Below, in pieces: positions 33,281 to 42,002 of a stretch of DNA of 64,000 nucleotides. Under the pieces are notes generated by a model, which saw only the letters and a list, made by a program, of their open reading frames with translations, searched no databases and was not told where the DNA came from. Each line of letters starts with the position of its first letter. Positions within the stretch are counted from its first letter, which is position 1. The DNA comes from Vreelandella sp031769195 (GTDB taxonomy: Bacteria; Pseudomonadota; Gammaproteobacteria; Pseudomonadales; Halomonadaceae). Where the stretch lies: assembly GCF_031769195.1 (NCBI RefSeq), contig NZ_JAVHNP010000002.1, forward strand, positions 124,001 to 188,000, given 5' to 3'. The position numbers and the translations under genes were made by a program.

Positions 33281-34201
33281 TTAAGTCGTACTGGTAGAGG
33301 TTGGCGTGGAGCAGGGCACAGCGGGTTCTTCGCTCAAGGTGTACTGCAGTCCTAGCTCGCGGTGCCTCAATTGAACCTCACCCGTCTGTTTGACCAGCTT
33401 TTGGGCGAGCTGTTCGACCATATATACAGAGCGGTGCTGACCACCTGTGCAACCAATGGCCACTGTCATATAACTACGCTGGCTATTTTGATAAGCGGGC
33501 AGCCATTTTTCCAGCCATGCCTGAATATCGTTCGACATTGCTTCGACGATGGGATAGCCACCTAAAAAGGCCACGATATTGGCATCTCTACCCGTATATT
33601 GGCGAAGGGTGGGGTCCCAGTAAGGATTGGGCAGGCAACGAACGTCAAAAACTAAATCAGCGTCCATGGGGACGCCGCGTTTGTAGCCAAATGACTCAAA
33701 CGTCAGCGTTAGTTGGTCTTTTCGCTGATGCGCCACCTGATCTGTAATGCGTCGACGAAGGTCATGCACAGAGAGCCGTGAGGTATCGATCAATAAGTCG
33801 GCGAGATCGCGAATCTCATTAAGCGTCTCTTCCTCTTTATCGATGGCCTCTTCCAGGGTCATATCGCTGTCCCGTGTTAAAGGGTGGCGACGTCGAGTGG
33901 CGGAATAGCGCTCTAACAGGATGCGCGCATCCGTGGTGAGATATATCACCTGAAACTGGATTTCTCGCTGGCGTAGCTCTTCCAACAGTGACGGTAGCCG
34001 TTCAAGAGCTGTTGGCAGGTTGCGCGCATCAATACTCACAGCGATGCGAGTACGCTCGCCCTGTTCCCGTAGCTCATCAATTAATGAGCCCAGCAGCATA
34101 GCGGGCAAGTTGTCGATCGCGTAATAGCCAAGATCCTCCAGCGCTTGTAAGGCGATAGATTTACCGGACCCAGAACGGCCGCTAATGATCACCAGTTGCA
34201 T
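33281..34201 (-). CDS. rapZ: RapZ, RNase adapter protein
   Basis: RapZ binds glucosamine-6-phosphate and, in E. coli, guides RNase E to the sRNA GlmZ to control GlmS, linking the nitrogen PTS region to cell wall precursor supply. The 306-residue protein has a Walker A GRSGSGKS at residues 8-15 and the DLVFDVRCLPNPYW segment. GCTGGQHRSVYMVEQL is in the C-terminal domain. The C-terminus runs about 20 residues past the usual end and is rich in Ser, Thr and Pro (VPCSTPTSTSTT). The start at 34201 replaces an upstream ATG at 34267 because the P-loop strand begins with MQLVIISG. Confidence 0.96.
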   Translation of the reverse strand: MQLVIISGRSGSGKSIALQALEDLGYYAIDNLPAMLLGSLIDELREQGERTRIAVSIDARNLPTALERLPSLLEELRQREIQFQVIYLTTDARILLERYSATRRRHPLTRDSDMTLEEAIDKEEETLNEIRDLADLLIDTSRLSVHDLRRRITDQVAHQRKDQLTLTFESFGYKRGVPMDADLVFDVRCLPNPYWDPTLRQYTGRDANIVAFLGGYPIVEAMSNDIQAWLEKWLPAYQNSQRSYMTVAIGCTGGQHRSVYMVEQLAQKLVKQTGEVQLRHRELGLQYTLSEEPAVPCSTPTSTSTT

Positions 34202-34268
34202 AGCGTATCTCTTGGCTTTTGAGCGTGGAAGTAAAGGTGTGGCTGCGCTAGATGAATCCGTTAACACC

Positions 34269-34736
34269 TCAAGCGGATTGCTCTCGGATCTTGGCGGTCA
34301 TTAACGCCAGAAGCTCGCGTTGGCTGCCCGCTCTGCGCAACTGCTGACGGGTATTGGCATCGTTCATAATGGTTGCCACTTGCCCCAGCAGAGCAAGATG
34401 CGTGTCATCCGCTTCTTCAGGTACCAGTAGAACGAAGACAAGATCCACCGGGTCGCCATCAATGGCATCAAAATCGACTGGCTCAGCGAGTTTCAGAAAG
34501 CCAGCAATAGGTGCACTGCAATGAGGGCTGCGCGCATGGGGGATGGCAACCCCGTTGCCTATCCCCGTGCTGCCTAGACGCTCTCTGCCAATCAGGCGAC
34601 TAAACACCTCTTGGCTATCTAGGCTAGGTGTGTTTTGGGCGATAAAGGTGCTGAAGAACTCCAGCACCCGTTTTTTGCTGCCCCCGGGCACATCATAAAG
34701 CACGCGTTCCGGGGGGAGGATGGTTTCCAACGTCAT
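34269..34736 (-). CDS. ptsN: Nitrogen-PTS EIIA component PtsN
   Basis: PtsN (EIIA-Ntr) is the output protein of the nitrogen PTS and, in its phosphorylated or free form, modulates potassium transport and other targets. The 155-residue protein has the active-site His67 in GVAIPHARS and the FLKLAEPVDFDAIDGDPVDL region. It lies four bases after hpf and upstream of rapZ, in the order conserved in Pseudomonas and E. coli. No good ribosome binding site is visible, so translation is probably coupled to hpf. Confidence 0.96.
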   Translation of the reverse strand: MTLETILPPERVLYDVPGGSKKRVLEFFSTFIAQNTPSLDSQEVFSRLIGRERLGSTGIGNGVAIPHARSPHCSAPIAGFLKLAEPVDFDAIDGDPVDLVFVLLVPEEADDTHLALLGQVATIMNDANTRQQLRRAGSQRELLALMTAKIREQSA

Positions 34737-34740
34737 TGAG

Positions 34741-35049
34741 TTAACGCACGCTTGCGCCCTGGGCGCGAGCTTGTGCTTTTTCCTTATGTTTAACGAGTTG
34801 ACGATCGATTTTGTCCGCTAGCGCATCAATGGCGGCATACATGTCGCTATCAAGCGCTTCGGCGTGAAGGTCGGCCCCGGCGGCATGCAGTGTGCAGGCT
34901 GCCTGTTGGCGCTCCTTTTCAACAGATAAGGTCACTTGCACCGTAGTGATGTTGTCATAGTGGCGTTCAACGCGTTCCAGCTTTTCGTTAACGTAGTCAC
35001 GCAAGGCGTCAGTCAGTTCAACGTGATGACCAGTGATGTTTACTTGCAT
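34741..35049 (-). CDS. hpf: Ribosome hibernation-promoting factor (short HPF)
   Basis: HPF binds the 30S decoding region and promotes 100S dimers in stationary phase. At 102 residues this is the short form (no C-terminal dimerisation domain), with MQVNITGHHVELTDALRDYV at the N-terminus and the SDMYAAIDALADKIDRQLVKHK helix. AAGGAG precedes the ATG. It follows rpoN by 97 bases on the same strand, the usual place in proteobacteria. Confidence 0.96.
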   Translation of the reverse strand: MQVNITGHHVELTDALRDYVNEKLERVERHYDNITTVQVTLSVEKERQQAACTLHAAGADLHAEALDSDMYAAIDALADKIDRQLVKHKEKAQARAQGASVR

Positions 35050-35146
35050 TGACGTGCTCCTTATCCATCGGGCTGTACTTCGATTGTAACCCTTTTTGCG
35101 CTATTGCAAAGCCCCTGCGACGAGTTTGTATTAGCGTACCGTTTAA

Positions 35147-36556
35147 CTAGCGTAAACGACGGCGCTCACTCGACGAAGGAATACCCATCGACTCGCGATA
35201 TTTCGCGACGGTGCGTCGCGCTACGCTGATGCCTCCCTCTTCTAGCAGGGTGACCAGGCGGCTATCAGAGAGTGGTTTGCCTGAAGGCTCTTCCTGAATC
35301 AGCTTTTTAATCCGTGCGCGAATAGCGGTGCTGGAGTGGCTGTCACCGCCATCTTGGCCACTTACTTGGCTTGAAAAGAAGTACTTGAGCTCAAACACGC
35401 CCCGCGGTGTATGAATGAATTTTTGGGTGGTCACGCGGGAGATCGTAGACTCGTGCATCTCAACGGCTTCGGCGATATCTGCCAGAATCAGCGGCTTCAT
35501 CGCCTCTTCGCCATGCTCTAAAAAGCCAATTTGGCGCGCAATGATCTCCCGGCCAACGCGCAGCAGCGTGTCATTACGGCTGGAGAGGCTTTTAATCAGC
35601 CAGCGTGCCTCTTGCAGGTGTTCTTTGAGAAACTGGTTGTCTTGGCTTTTGTCCGCCCGTTTAATCAAGCTGGCGTAGTCGGGCTGGATGCGCAAGCGCG
35701 GTAATGCTTCCGGATTGAGCTCTAAGTGCCAGCCTTCATGATCGTGTCGAACGACTAAGTCGGGGGTGATATAGCTGTCGTCAGTGATGCCGTAGGCGCT
35801 GCCGGGGCGTGGGTCAAGGCTACGAATTAAACGGATAACATCATCAAGTTGCTCGTCATCAAGGCTCAGGCGGCGCTTGAGTAAGCGCATGTCGTCTTTA
35901 CCCAGCGCTTCTAGAAACTGACGAACCAATCGTTTGGCCGGCATCAGCAAGGGCGTGTCTTCGGGTAAGGCGGCAAGCTGTAGCATCAGACATTCGCGCA
36001 GATCTCGGGCAAACACGCCAGTGGGCTCAAACTGCTGTAAGCGCAGCAGAGTGTTTTCAACCTCTCGCTGGCTCAAGTTATCGTGGCCCTGTGCTTTTAA
36101 CCCTTCACGGATATCGTTGAGCGGTTGGGTGAGATAGCCATTGGCATCTAGCGCATCAATCAGGCTTTCTGCGATCGCATATTCCCGTGGGCTGAAGTCT
36201 GTCATGGCCAACTGCCAGAGTAAGTGACCGTGAAGGCTCTGCCCGGCGGCTTGGCGCTCAAAGTCAGGCCCTTCGCTGCTACCTCCCAGGCTACCCATGT
36301 CTTGGTAGGTATCCGACCAGTCGCTGTCCACAGAGAGCTCGGTGGGGATGCTCTCAGCCCATTCTGCCTCTTGGGGCTCGCTGACCGCCTGCTCGCCAAA
36401 CTCGTCTTCCTGCTCGAGCATGGGGTTGGCGTCTAGCGCTTGCTGAATTTCTTGACGGAGGTCCAGCGTCGATAGCTGAAGCAGGGCAATCGCCTGCTGC
36501 AGCTGAGGTGTCATGGTCAGCTGTGTACCGATACGCAATTGGAGAGAAGCTTTCAT
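35147..36556 (-). CDS. rpoN: RNA polymerase sigma-54 factor
   Basis: RpoN directs RNA polymerase to -24/-12 promoters and needs enhancer-binding ATPases; it governs nitrogen, motility and other regulons. From the ATG at 36556 the protein has 469 residues. The Gln/Leu-rich activator-interacting region (QLTMTPQLQQAIALLQLS) is first, an acidic linker follows, then the core-binding region, the helix-turn-helix and the RpoN box (ARRTVAKYRE) near the C-terminus. An ATG two codons upstream (36562) is possible. The neighbours lptB (upstream) and hpf-ptsN-rapZ-ptsO (downstream) match the conserved rpoN locus. Confidence 0.98.
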   Translation of the reverse strand: MKASLQLRIGTQLTMTPQLQQAIALLQLSTLDLRQEIQQALDANPMLEQEDEFGEQAVSEPQEAEWAESIPTELSVDSDWSDTYQDMGSLGGSSEGPDFERQAAGQSLHGHLLWQLAMTDFSPREYAIAESLIDALDANGYLTQPLNDIREGLKAQGHDNLSQREVENTLLRLQQFEPTGVFARDLRECLMLQLAALPEDTPLLMPAKRLVRQFLEALGKDDMRLLKRRLSLDDEQLDDVIRLIRSLDPRPGSAYGITDDSYITPDLVVRHDHEGWHLELNPEALPRLRIQPDYASLIKRADKSQDNQFLKEHLQEARWLIKSLSSRNDTLLRVGREIIARQIGFLEHGEEAMKPLILADIAEAVEMHESTISRVTTQKFIHTPRGVFELKYFFSSQVSGQDGGDSHSSTAIRARIKKLIQEEPSGKPLSDSRLVTLLEEGGISVARRTVAKYRESMGIPSSSERRRLR

Positions 36557-36667
36557 GACCATCTGAGAACCACTCGTTAATCAGAAAGCTCCACCCTAGA
36601 GTGAGTTATGGCTCGGTGCAAGTGCAATAAGCATGCCACTAAAAGAAAAGTTTGTGCAGGCCACGGT

Positions 36668-37426
36668 TTAAAGGCGGAAATCTGCCCCGAGGTAGACGTC
36701 TCGAACCTTCTGGTTATTGAGGATTTCCTGGGAGTTTCCACTGGCAATAATGTGTCCGTCGCCAACAATGTAGGCGATATCACAAATATCCAGCGTTTCA
36801 CGCACGTTATGGTCGGTGATTAATACACCGATATGACGCTTCTTTAATGCGCGAATGATGGTTTTGATTTCACCCACCGAAATAGGGTCAACCCCTGCAA
36901 AGGGTTCGTCCAGCAGAATAAAGGCAGGCTCTGTGGCTAGGGAGCGGGCAATTTCCACCCGGCGGCGCTCGCCCCCAGACAGGCTCATTCCCAAGTTGTC
37001 ACGAATATGGGTAATGTGAAAATCTTCCAGCAAAGACTCCAAGCGTGCTTCGCGCGCGCTTCGGTCAAGCTCCTTGCGTGTCTCTAAAATGGCCATAATG
37101 TTATCGGCCACCGAGAGCTTGCGAAAAATAGAGGCTTCTTGGGGCAGGTAGCCTATCCCTGCTATCGCGCGTTCATGCATGGGAGCGTGAGTGAGATCCA
37201 GGTCGTCAATGCCGACGCTGCCCGCATCGGACTTAACCAGTCCCACAATCATGTAAAACGATGTGGTTTTGCCTGCTCCGTTGGGGCCCAATAGCCCAAC
37301 AACGCTGCCCTGGGTGATTTCTAAATTAATATCTTTCACCACACGGCGACGTTTGTAGCTCTTCGCTAAATGATGCGCGTAGAGCGTTTTTACCGGGGTA
37401 GAGTCGGTGGAGGTAGTTGCTGCCAC
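36668..37426 (-). CDS. lptB: LPS export ABC transporter ATPase LptB
   Basis: LptB is the ATPase that powers extraction of LPS from the inner membrane by LptFG and its passage along LptC and LptA. The 252-residue protein has Walker A GPNGAGKT (47-54), signature LSGGE (149-153), Walker B FILLDEP (169-175) and the switch His206. It begins with GTG behind AGGGAG. It carries about 10 extra N-terminal Thr/Ser-rich residues compared with E. coli LptB (241). The gene follows lptA by 11 bases and precedes rpoN by 111. Confidence 0.97.
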   Translation of the reverse strand: MAATTSTDSTPVKTLYAHHLAKSYKRRRVVKDINLEITQGSVVGLLGPNGAGKTTSFYMIVGLVKSDAGSVGIDDLDLTHAPMHERAIAGIGYLPQEASIFRKLSVADNIMAILETRKELDRSAREARLESLLEDFHITHIRDNLGMSLSGGERRRVEIARSLATEPAFILLDEPFAGVDPISVGEIKTIIRALKKRHIGVLITDHNVRETLDICDIAYIVGDGHIIASGNSQEILNNQKVRDVYLGADFRL

Positions 37427-37437
37427 GTGGCCGCTCC

Positions 37438-37932
37438 CTATTGTTCGGGCTGAAGAGTCATACGGATACGCTGGTTATCGCTGCCGCTAACATCAGAACG
37501 TGCTTGAACGACTTCTTGGTCGATGAAGTACTCTAAGCGCCCCCCTTGGAACCGGTCACCCTGTTGAGTTAGCTCTGCCTGATCAATGAGCTCTACCCGG
37601 CGCTCAGCGACGTGGTAAATAATCCGCCGTGCCCAGCCTTCCATCGGGGTGTCCTGATCTTCCAGCTGGTTGCGCAAATAGGCGCGTTCGCCGGTGGCGA
37701 TAGCTTGAGATAGCTCGCCTGCATCGTTGCGCTGAATTTCCACGCGTTCGCCGCGCAGTTGCATTTCGCCCTGGCGAATATCGACGTTGCCGGAATAGAC
37801 CGCCGTGCCTGCTCGCTGGTCAAGATCTAGCCGGTCAGCTTCTACCTGGATAGGGGCTTGGCTTTGGGCTAGCGCAGCGGTGGCTAGCGGTAACGTTAAA
37901 GCAAAGAGTGCGGTGCGGATTGAGGCATTCAT
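37438..37932 (-). CDS. lptA: LPS transport periplasmic protein LptA
   Basis: LptA polymerises head to tail to bridge LPS across the periplasm between LptC and LptD. The 164-residue protein has a Sec signal peptide (cleavage probably after TAALA) and an OstA-like beta-jellyroll (VEADRLDLDQRAGTAVYSGN, ELTQQGDRFQGGRLEYFID). Length is slightly below E. coli LptA (185). It lies between lptC (8-base gap) and lptB (11-base gap), so the three are one translation unit. Confidence 0.95.
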   Translation of the reverse strand: MNASIRTALFALTLPLATAALAQSQAPIQVEADRLDLDQRAGTAVYSGNVDIRQGEMQLRGERVEIQRNDAGELSQAIATGERAYLRNQLEDQDTPMEGWARRIIYHVAERRVELIDQAELTQQGDRFQGGRLEYFIDQEVVQARSDVSGSDNQRIRMTLQPEQ

Positions 37933-37940
37933 CGAGACTC

Positions 37941-38513
37941 CTACGGGGAACGAGTGGCAGGCGGATGGACGCCGCGCACATTGTTGGTCAAGCGGACCTG
38001 GCTGTCATCTAGCCAAACATCCATTCGAGATGCTTCCATGCGCTGAGGCGGCTGCTGTAGTAATACGGGCGCATCACTCCAGGCATGGCGTGTTACGCCA
38101 TCATAGTTTAATTGCTCGGTATCAAGCTGCCAGCCCTCTTCGGGGGCGAGCAGTCGTGCAGAGCCATTAAGCGTGAGCGCCTGGGTTTCCGTGTTTAACG
38201 TCCCGGTATTTGCAGTGGCTAGCCACTCACGCTGCTCGCTATCAAACAGCGTGGCACGGGGCGATATCACGTCGGTCATGGCGGTTTGTGGTGTGTGCAC
38301 CAGTCGTGGAGTGACCAGTGACTGTTGAATAGCCCCCGATTCGCCAAATAGGGTAATTTCGGCGTTCTCTAATACGTGCCCAGGCTCCTGGGCACGCGCC
38401 TCCTGGTCAATCTCGCTCTCCTGGGGGCCACGGGGATCTAGCCAGACCAGGACGCCGCCCAAGGCGACGACCATCGCTGTGATCCAAACCCGTTTTTTTA
38501 CCCTAACACCCAT
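37941..38513 (-). CDS. lptC: LPS export protein LptC
   Basis: LptC is a bitopic inner-membrane protein whose periplasmic jellyroll accepts LPS from LptFG and hands it to LptA. The 190-residue protein has a basic start, a membrane helix at about residues 9-25, and a beta-rich periplasmic part (VLENAEITLFGESGAIQQSL). An upstream in-frame ATG at 38630 lies inside kdsC; the start at 38513 overlaps the kdsC stop as TAATG. The family is weakly conserved, but position between kdsC and lptA makes the call secure. Confidence 0.92.
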   Translation of the reverse strand: MGVRVKKRVWITAMVVALGGVLVWLDPRGPQESEIDQEARAQEPGHVLENAEITLFGESGAIQQSLVTPRLVHTPQTAMTDVISPRATLFDSEQREWLATANTGTLNTETQALTLNGSARLLAPEEGWQLDTEQLNYDGVTRHAWSDAPVLLQQPPQRMEASRMDVWLDDSQVRLTNNVRGVHPPATRSP

Positions 38514-39055
38514 TATGAGTTTCCGTGCAGGTACGTATCGAGCACGGCATCCCAGTGCCCTTGAGACGTTAAAAGCGTATCGCAGATTTCGCGCACCGCG
38601 CCGTGGCCGCCAAGGCGCTCGGTGATCCAATCGGCGTGGGTGTGCATGTAATCAGGGGCGTTGGGTACCGTGATGCCAACGCCTGCGCGCTTGATGGGTG
38701 CGAGATCGGGCAGGTCATCACCGCAATAAGCGACCTGCTCTAAGGTGATATCAAGACGCTGGCATAGCGCACGAAGCGTGGTCAGCTTATCTTCACAGCC
38801 TTGGTGTACATGGCTAATGCCCAGGGCAGCAGCGCGCTGGCTGACCATCGGGGAGTCGCGGCCAGTGATGAGTGCCACATGAATGCCGACACGCTTAAGC
38901 AGCTTCAGGCCATGTCCATCCTGGGTGTGAAACGCTTTGATTTCGATGCCGTCGGCTTGAAAGTAGAGGCGACCGTCTGTCAGTACGCCGTCCACATCCA
39001 GGGCAAGTAGTTTTACACGGCGAAGCCGGTCGAGTAGTGCATCAGGTAGGGCCAT
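38513..39055 (-). CDS. kdsC: KDO 8-phosphate phosphatase KdsC
   Basis: KdsC is a HAD-superfamily phosphatase that releases KDO from KDO 8-phosphate for the LPS inner core. The 180-residue protein has the nucleophile motif DVDGVLTDG (Asp20, Asp22), the second motif Thr/Ser in LITGRDS and the third acidic motif YCGDDLPDL. It lies 41 bases after kdsD, the preceding enzyme-encoding gene of the pathway, and overlaps lptC by one base. Confidence 0.97.
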   Translation of the reverse strand: MALPDALLDRLRRVKLLALDVDGVLTDGRLYFQADGIEIKAFHTQDGHGLKLLKRVGIHVALITGRDSPMVSQRAAALGISHVHQGCEDKLTTLRALCQRLDITLEQVAYCGDDLPDLAPIKRAGVGITVPNAPDYMHTHADWITERLGGHGAVREICDTLLTSQGHWDAVLDTYLHGNS

Positions 39056-39096
39056 ATAGCCTCCTTAACATCCATGGCAAAAGCGTTATTAGGCAG

Positions 39097-40083
39097 TTAA
39101 ATCACACCGCTGGCTAGCAGGTCGTGCATATGCAGTGCGCCAATAGGGCGCTGCTGTTCGTCCACCACCGCGAGCGCGGTAATCCGGCTGTCTTCCATAA
39201 TACGAACGGCTTCGGCGGCCAGCACGTCAGGACCGATACGCTTGCCTGGACGTGTCATCACATCGTCAACGCATACGTCACGCAGGTCGTGAAAGTGATC
39301 CAGCGTGCGGCGTAGATCACCATCGGTATATACCCCGGCAAGGCGGCCTTCGCTATCCACCACGCAGGTGAAACCAAGTCCCTGACGAGTAATTTCCAGT
39401 AGCGCATCACGCAGTGGGCTACCTAAGGCAACCTTCGGTAGCCGCGCACCATCGTGCATTAAGTCCCGAACCCGCAAAAGCAAGCGCTTACCCAGACTGC
39501 CGCCAGGGTGCGACAGGGCAAAATCTTCTGCGGTAAAGCCGCGCGCTTCGAGCAGTGCAACCGCAAGTGCGTCGCCCAGGGCAAGCGCTGCCGTGGTAGA
39601 GCTGGTAGGCGCGAGGTCGAGTGGGCACGCTTCACGTTCGACGCCACTGTCTAAGTGGGCGTCAGCATGGCGGGCCAGGGTGGAACCAGGGCGGCCTGTC
39701 ATGCTCACCAGCGGTGTGCCGAGCCGTTTGAGTAGCGGCAGCAGTGCGGTGACTTCAGCGGTTTCACCGGAATTAGAGAGCGCCAGCACCACGTCGGCGC
39801 GGGTGATCATGCCCAGGTCCCCGTGGCTGGCTTCGCCAGGGTGAACAAAAAAGGCGGGGGTGCCAGTGCTCGCTAAGGTCGCGGCGAGCTTTCCAGCGAT
39901 ATGGCCGGATTTCCCCATGCCCGTGACAACCACGCGGCCTTGGCAGGCAAGAATGAGCCGGCAGGCATGGTCAAAGCCTTCATCTAGCTTGGCCTGAAGC
40001 CCTCCGATGGCTGCCTGCTCAATTTGCAAGGTGCGCAGCGCACTTTCACGCAGTTGGCTGGGTGTAGAGAGTGGCTGGCGCAT
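39097..40083 (-). CDS. kdsD: Arabinose-5-phosphate isomerase KdsD
   Basis: KdsD converts ribulose 5-phosphate to arabinose 5-phosphate, the first step to KDO. The protein (328 residues from the ATG at 40083) has an N-terminal SIS domain (VVVTGMGKSGHIAGKLAATLASTGTP split by loops, ALSNSGETAEV) and two C-terminal CBS domains, the second ending IGALHMHDLLASGVI. An ATG six codons upstream (40101) is an alternative. It leads the minus-strand block kdsD-kdsC-lptCAB-rpoN. The yrbG antiporter gene that separates kdsD from mlaF in E. coli is absent here. Confidence 0.96.
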   Translation of the reverse strand: MRQPLSTPSQLRESALRTLQIEQAAIGGLQAKLDEGFDHACRLILACQGRVVVTGMGKSGHIAGKLAATLASTGTPAFFVHPGEASHGDLGMITRADVVLALSNSGETAEVTALLPLLKRLGTPLVSMTGRPGSTLARHADAHLDSGVEREACPLDLAPTSSTTAALALGDALAVALLEARGFTAEDFALSHPGGSLGKRLLLRVRDLMHDGARLPKVALGSPLRDALLEITRQGLGFTCVVDSEGRLAGVYTDGDLRRTLDHFHDLRDVCVDDVMTRPGKRIGPDVLAAEAVRIMEDSRITALAVVDEQQRPIGALHMHDLLASGVI

Positions 40084-40267
40084 GACGTGTCTCGTTTTCA
40101 TGATGTGGTTAGGTGACTATTAAGAATAACATCTTGGCGCGGTGTTTAGCTAAAGCGTGCCTTTGTGCTGCGGGATTGGGTTGCGGAACTGGCTAGCGAC
40201 TTCCCGGCATGCTTTGTGCAGCAGTGATTTGCGCGACTGTTACTGAGAGTAGCGTTAGGATACGATG

Positions 40268-40284
40268 TTCGATAATATTTCGAA
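40268..40284. promoter_or_regulatory. Inverted repeat TTCGA-N7-TCGAA in the kdsD/mlaF divergent region
   Basis: A short 5-bp inverted repeat in an AT-rich stretch about 80 bases before mlaF. A candidate extended -10 (GGTTTATACT, TATACT at 40322-40327) lies downstream of it with no good -35. This 281-base divergent region otherwise shows no gene. Confidence 0.3.
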
Positions 40285-40364
40285 AACACTGTTTTTTAAA
40301 CTGCCCCGCGCCTAGCCGGTTTATACTGGCGCGCTTTGGCATCACGATGAAGGTCAATCAGCAT

Positions 40365-41186
40365 ATGACGGATGTTCCCTTCATACAGGTCGAAGATGTT
40401 TACTTTTCCCGTGGTGATAACGATATTTTTCGCGGCGTGAACATGACTATTCCGCGCGGCAAAGTGACCGCGATTATGGGCCCCAGCGGCACGGGTAAAA
40501 CAACGCTGCTCAAGCTTATTGGTGGCCAGCTCGCGCCTGATCGTGGGCGCATTTTAATCGATGGGCAGGATGTGCACCGCCTGTCGCGCAAAGCGCTATT
40601 TACGCTACGTAAGCGTATGGGCATGTTGTTTCAAAGTGGTGCCCTGTTTTCGGATCTGGATGTGTTTGAGAACGTGGCTTTCCCGCTGCGGGTGCATACG
40701 GATCTGCCTGATACCATGATTCGGGACTTGGTACTGCTAAAACTTCAGGCGGTAGGGTTGAGAGGGGCGCGGCATCTCACGCCTGCTGAGCTTTCTGGCG
40801 GCATGGCACGCCGCGTGGCGCTGGCTCGCGCAGTAGCACTCGATCCCGAGCTTATTCTCTACGATGAGCCGTTTGTAGGTCAGGACCCTATCTCGATGGG
40901 GGTGTTGGTTCAACTGATCAAACGCCTCAACCAAGCGCTATCGCTGACGTCTGTCGTCGTTTCTCACGATATTAAAGAGACGCTGAGCATTGCGGACTAT
41001 CTCTACTTAATTGCGGATGGCCAGGTGGTCGCCCACGGCACCCCTAGCACGTTAGAAGTGAACCAAGACCCCCGCGTCAGCCAGTTTATGCACGGAGAGC
41101 CAGACGGGCCGGTGCCGTTTCATTATCCCGCAGAGACGCTCTACCGGGATATTCTCGGTTACGATTTAGCAACGAAGGCAGGATAG
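40365..41186 (+). CDS. mlaF: Phospholipid ABC transporter ATPase MlaF
   Basis: MlaF is the ATPase of MlaFEDB, which moves phospholipids between MlaC and the inner membrane to keep the outer leaflet asymmetric. From the ATG at 40365 the protein has 273 residues: Walker A GPSGTGKT (39-46), signature LSGGM (143-147), Walker B LILYDEP (163-169) and the switch His201. The C-terminal extension that wraps MlaB is present. Another in-frame ATG at 40347 is possible; 40365 follows AAGG at about 11 bases. The gene starts mlaFEDCB-ibaG-murA, with mlaE beginning directly after the stop. Confidence 0.96.
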   Translation: MTDVPFIQVEDVYFSRGDNDIFRGVNMTIPRGKVTAIMGPSGTGKTTLLKLIGGQLAPDRGRILIDGQDVHRLSRKALFTLRKRMGMLFQSGALFSDLDVFENVAFPLRVHTDLPDTMIRDLVLLKLQAVGLRGARHLTPAELSGGMARRVALARAVALDPELILYDEPFVGQDPISMGVLVQLIKRLNQALSLTSVVVSHDIKETLSIADYLYLIADGQVVAHGTPSTLEVNQDPRVSQFMHGEPDGPVPFHYPAETLYRDILGYDLATKAG

Positions 41187-41987
41187 ATGCAGTCTAAATT
41201 TTCACACTACGCGGCGCGGGTAACACGCCTGGGGCGTAAGGGATGCGATGTGGTGGAAGCCCTAGGGCGCGCTACCGTATTTCTTGCTCAGTCAGCAGTG
41301 GGCGTGCCCTCGCGAGAGGGGTGGTCGTTATGGCTGCGTCAAATGCACTTTGTGGGCGTGCTGTCGCTGGCCATTGTGCTGGTGTCTGGGCTTTTTATTG
41401 GCATGGTGCTGGCGCTCCAGGGGTATACCATCTTGGTGGATTTTGGCGCGGAGCAGGCGCTAGGCCAAATGGTGGCATTATCGCTGTTGCGTGAACTAGC
41501 GCCTGTGGTAGCGGCGCTGCTGTTTGCGGGGCGAGCTGGCTCTGCGTTGACCGCTGAGATTGGTTTAATGAAGGCCACCGAGCAGCTCACTAGCATGGAA
41601 ATGATAGGCGTAGATCCGTTACGCCGCGTCGTGGCGCCTAGGCTTTGGGCGGGCTTTGTGGCGCTGCCTATTCTCACCGTGGGCTTTAGCGTGGTGGGTA
41701 TATGGGGCGGTTACCTGGTAGGCGTTGAGTGGCTGGGGGTCTTTGAAGGCTCATACTGGAGCAATATGCAGGCCAGCGTCTCGTTTATTGATGATATCGG
41801 TAACGGCATGATGAAAAGCGTGGTGTTTGCGCTTGTGGTCACTTGGATCGCGGTGTTTCAGGGCTATGACCTGGTGCCCACGTCAGAAGGGATTTCGCGA
41901 GCGACGACGCGCACAGTGGTGTACTCCTCACTGGCAGTGTTGGGGCTGGATTTCGTTTTAACCGCCGTCATGTTCGGCGGCCTTTAA
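41187..41987 (+). CDS. mlaE: Phospholipid ABC transporter permease MlaE
   Basis: MlaE is the integral membrane subunit of the Mla importer-type complex. The 266-residue protein has about five membrane segments and the MlaE-family pattern SGLFIGMVLALQGYTIL and LLRELAPVVAALLFAGR. GSALTAEIGLMKATEQLTSME, the coupling-helix region that contacts MlaF, follows. E. coli MlaE has 260 residues. Its ATG abuts the mlaF stop codon. Confidence 0.97.
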   Translation: MQSKFSHYAARVTRLGRKGCDVVEALGRATVFLAQSAVGVPSREGWSLWLRQMHFVGVLSLAIVLVSGLFIGMVLALQGYTILVDFGAEQALGQMVALSLLRELAPVVAALLFAGRAGSALTAEIGLMKATEQLTSMEMIGVDPLRRVVAPRLWAGFVALPILTVGFSVVGIWGGYLVGVEWLGVFEGSYWSNMQASVSFIDDIGNGMMKSVVFALVVTWIAVFQGYDLVPTSEGISRATTRTVVYSSLAVLGLDFVLTAVMFGGL

Positions 41988-42002
41988 AGGTGGAGTAATG
42001 TC

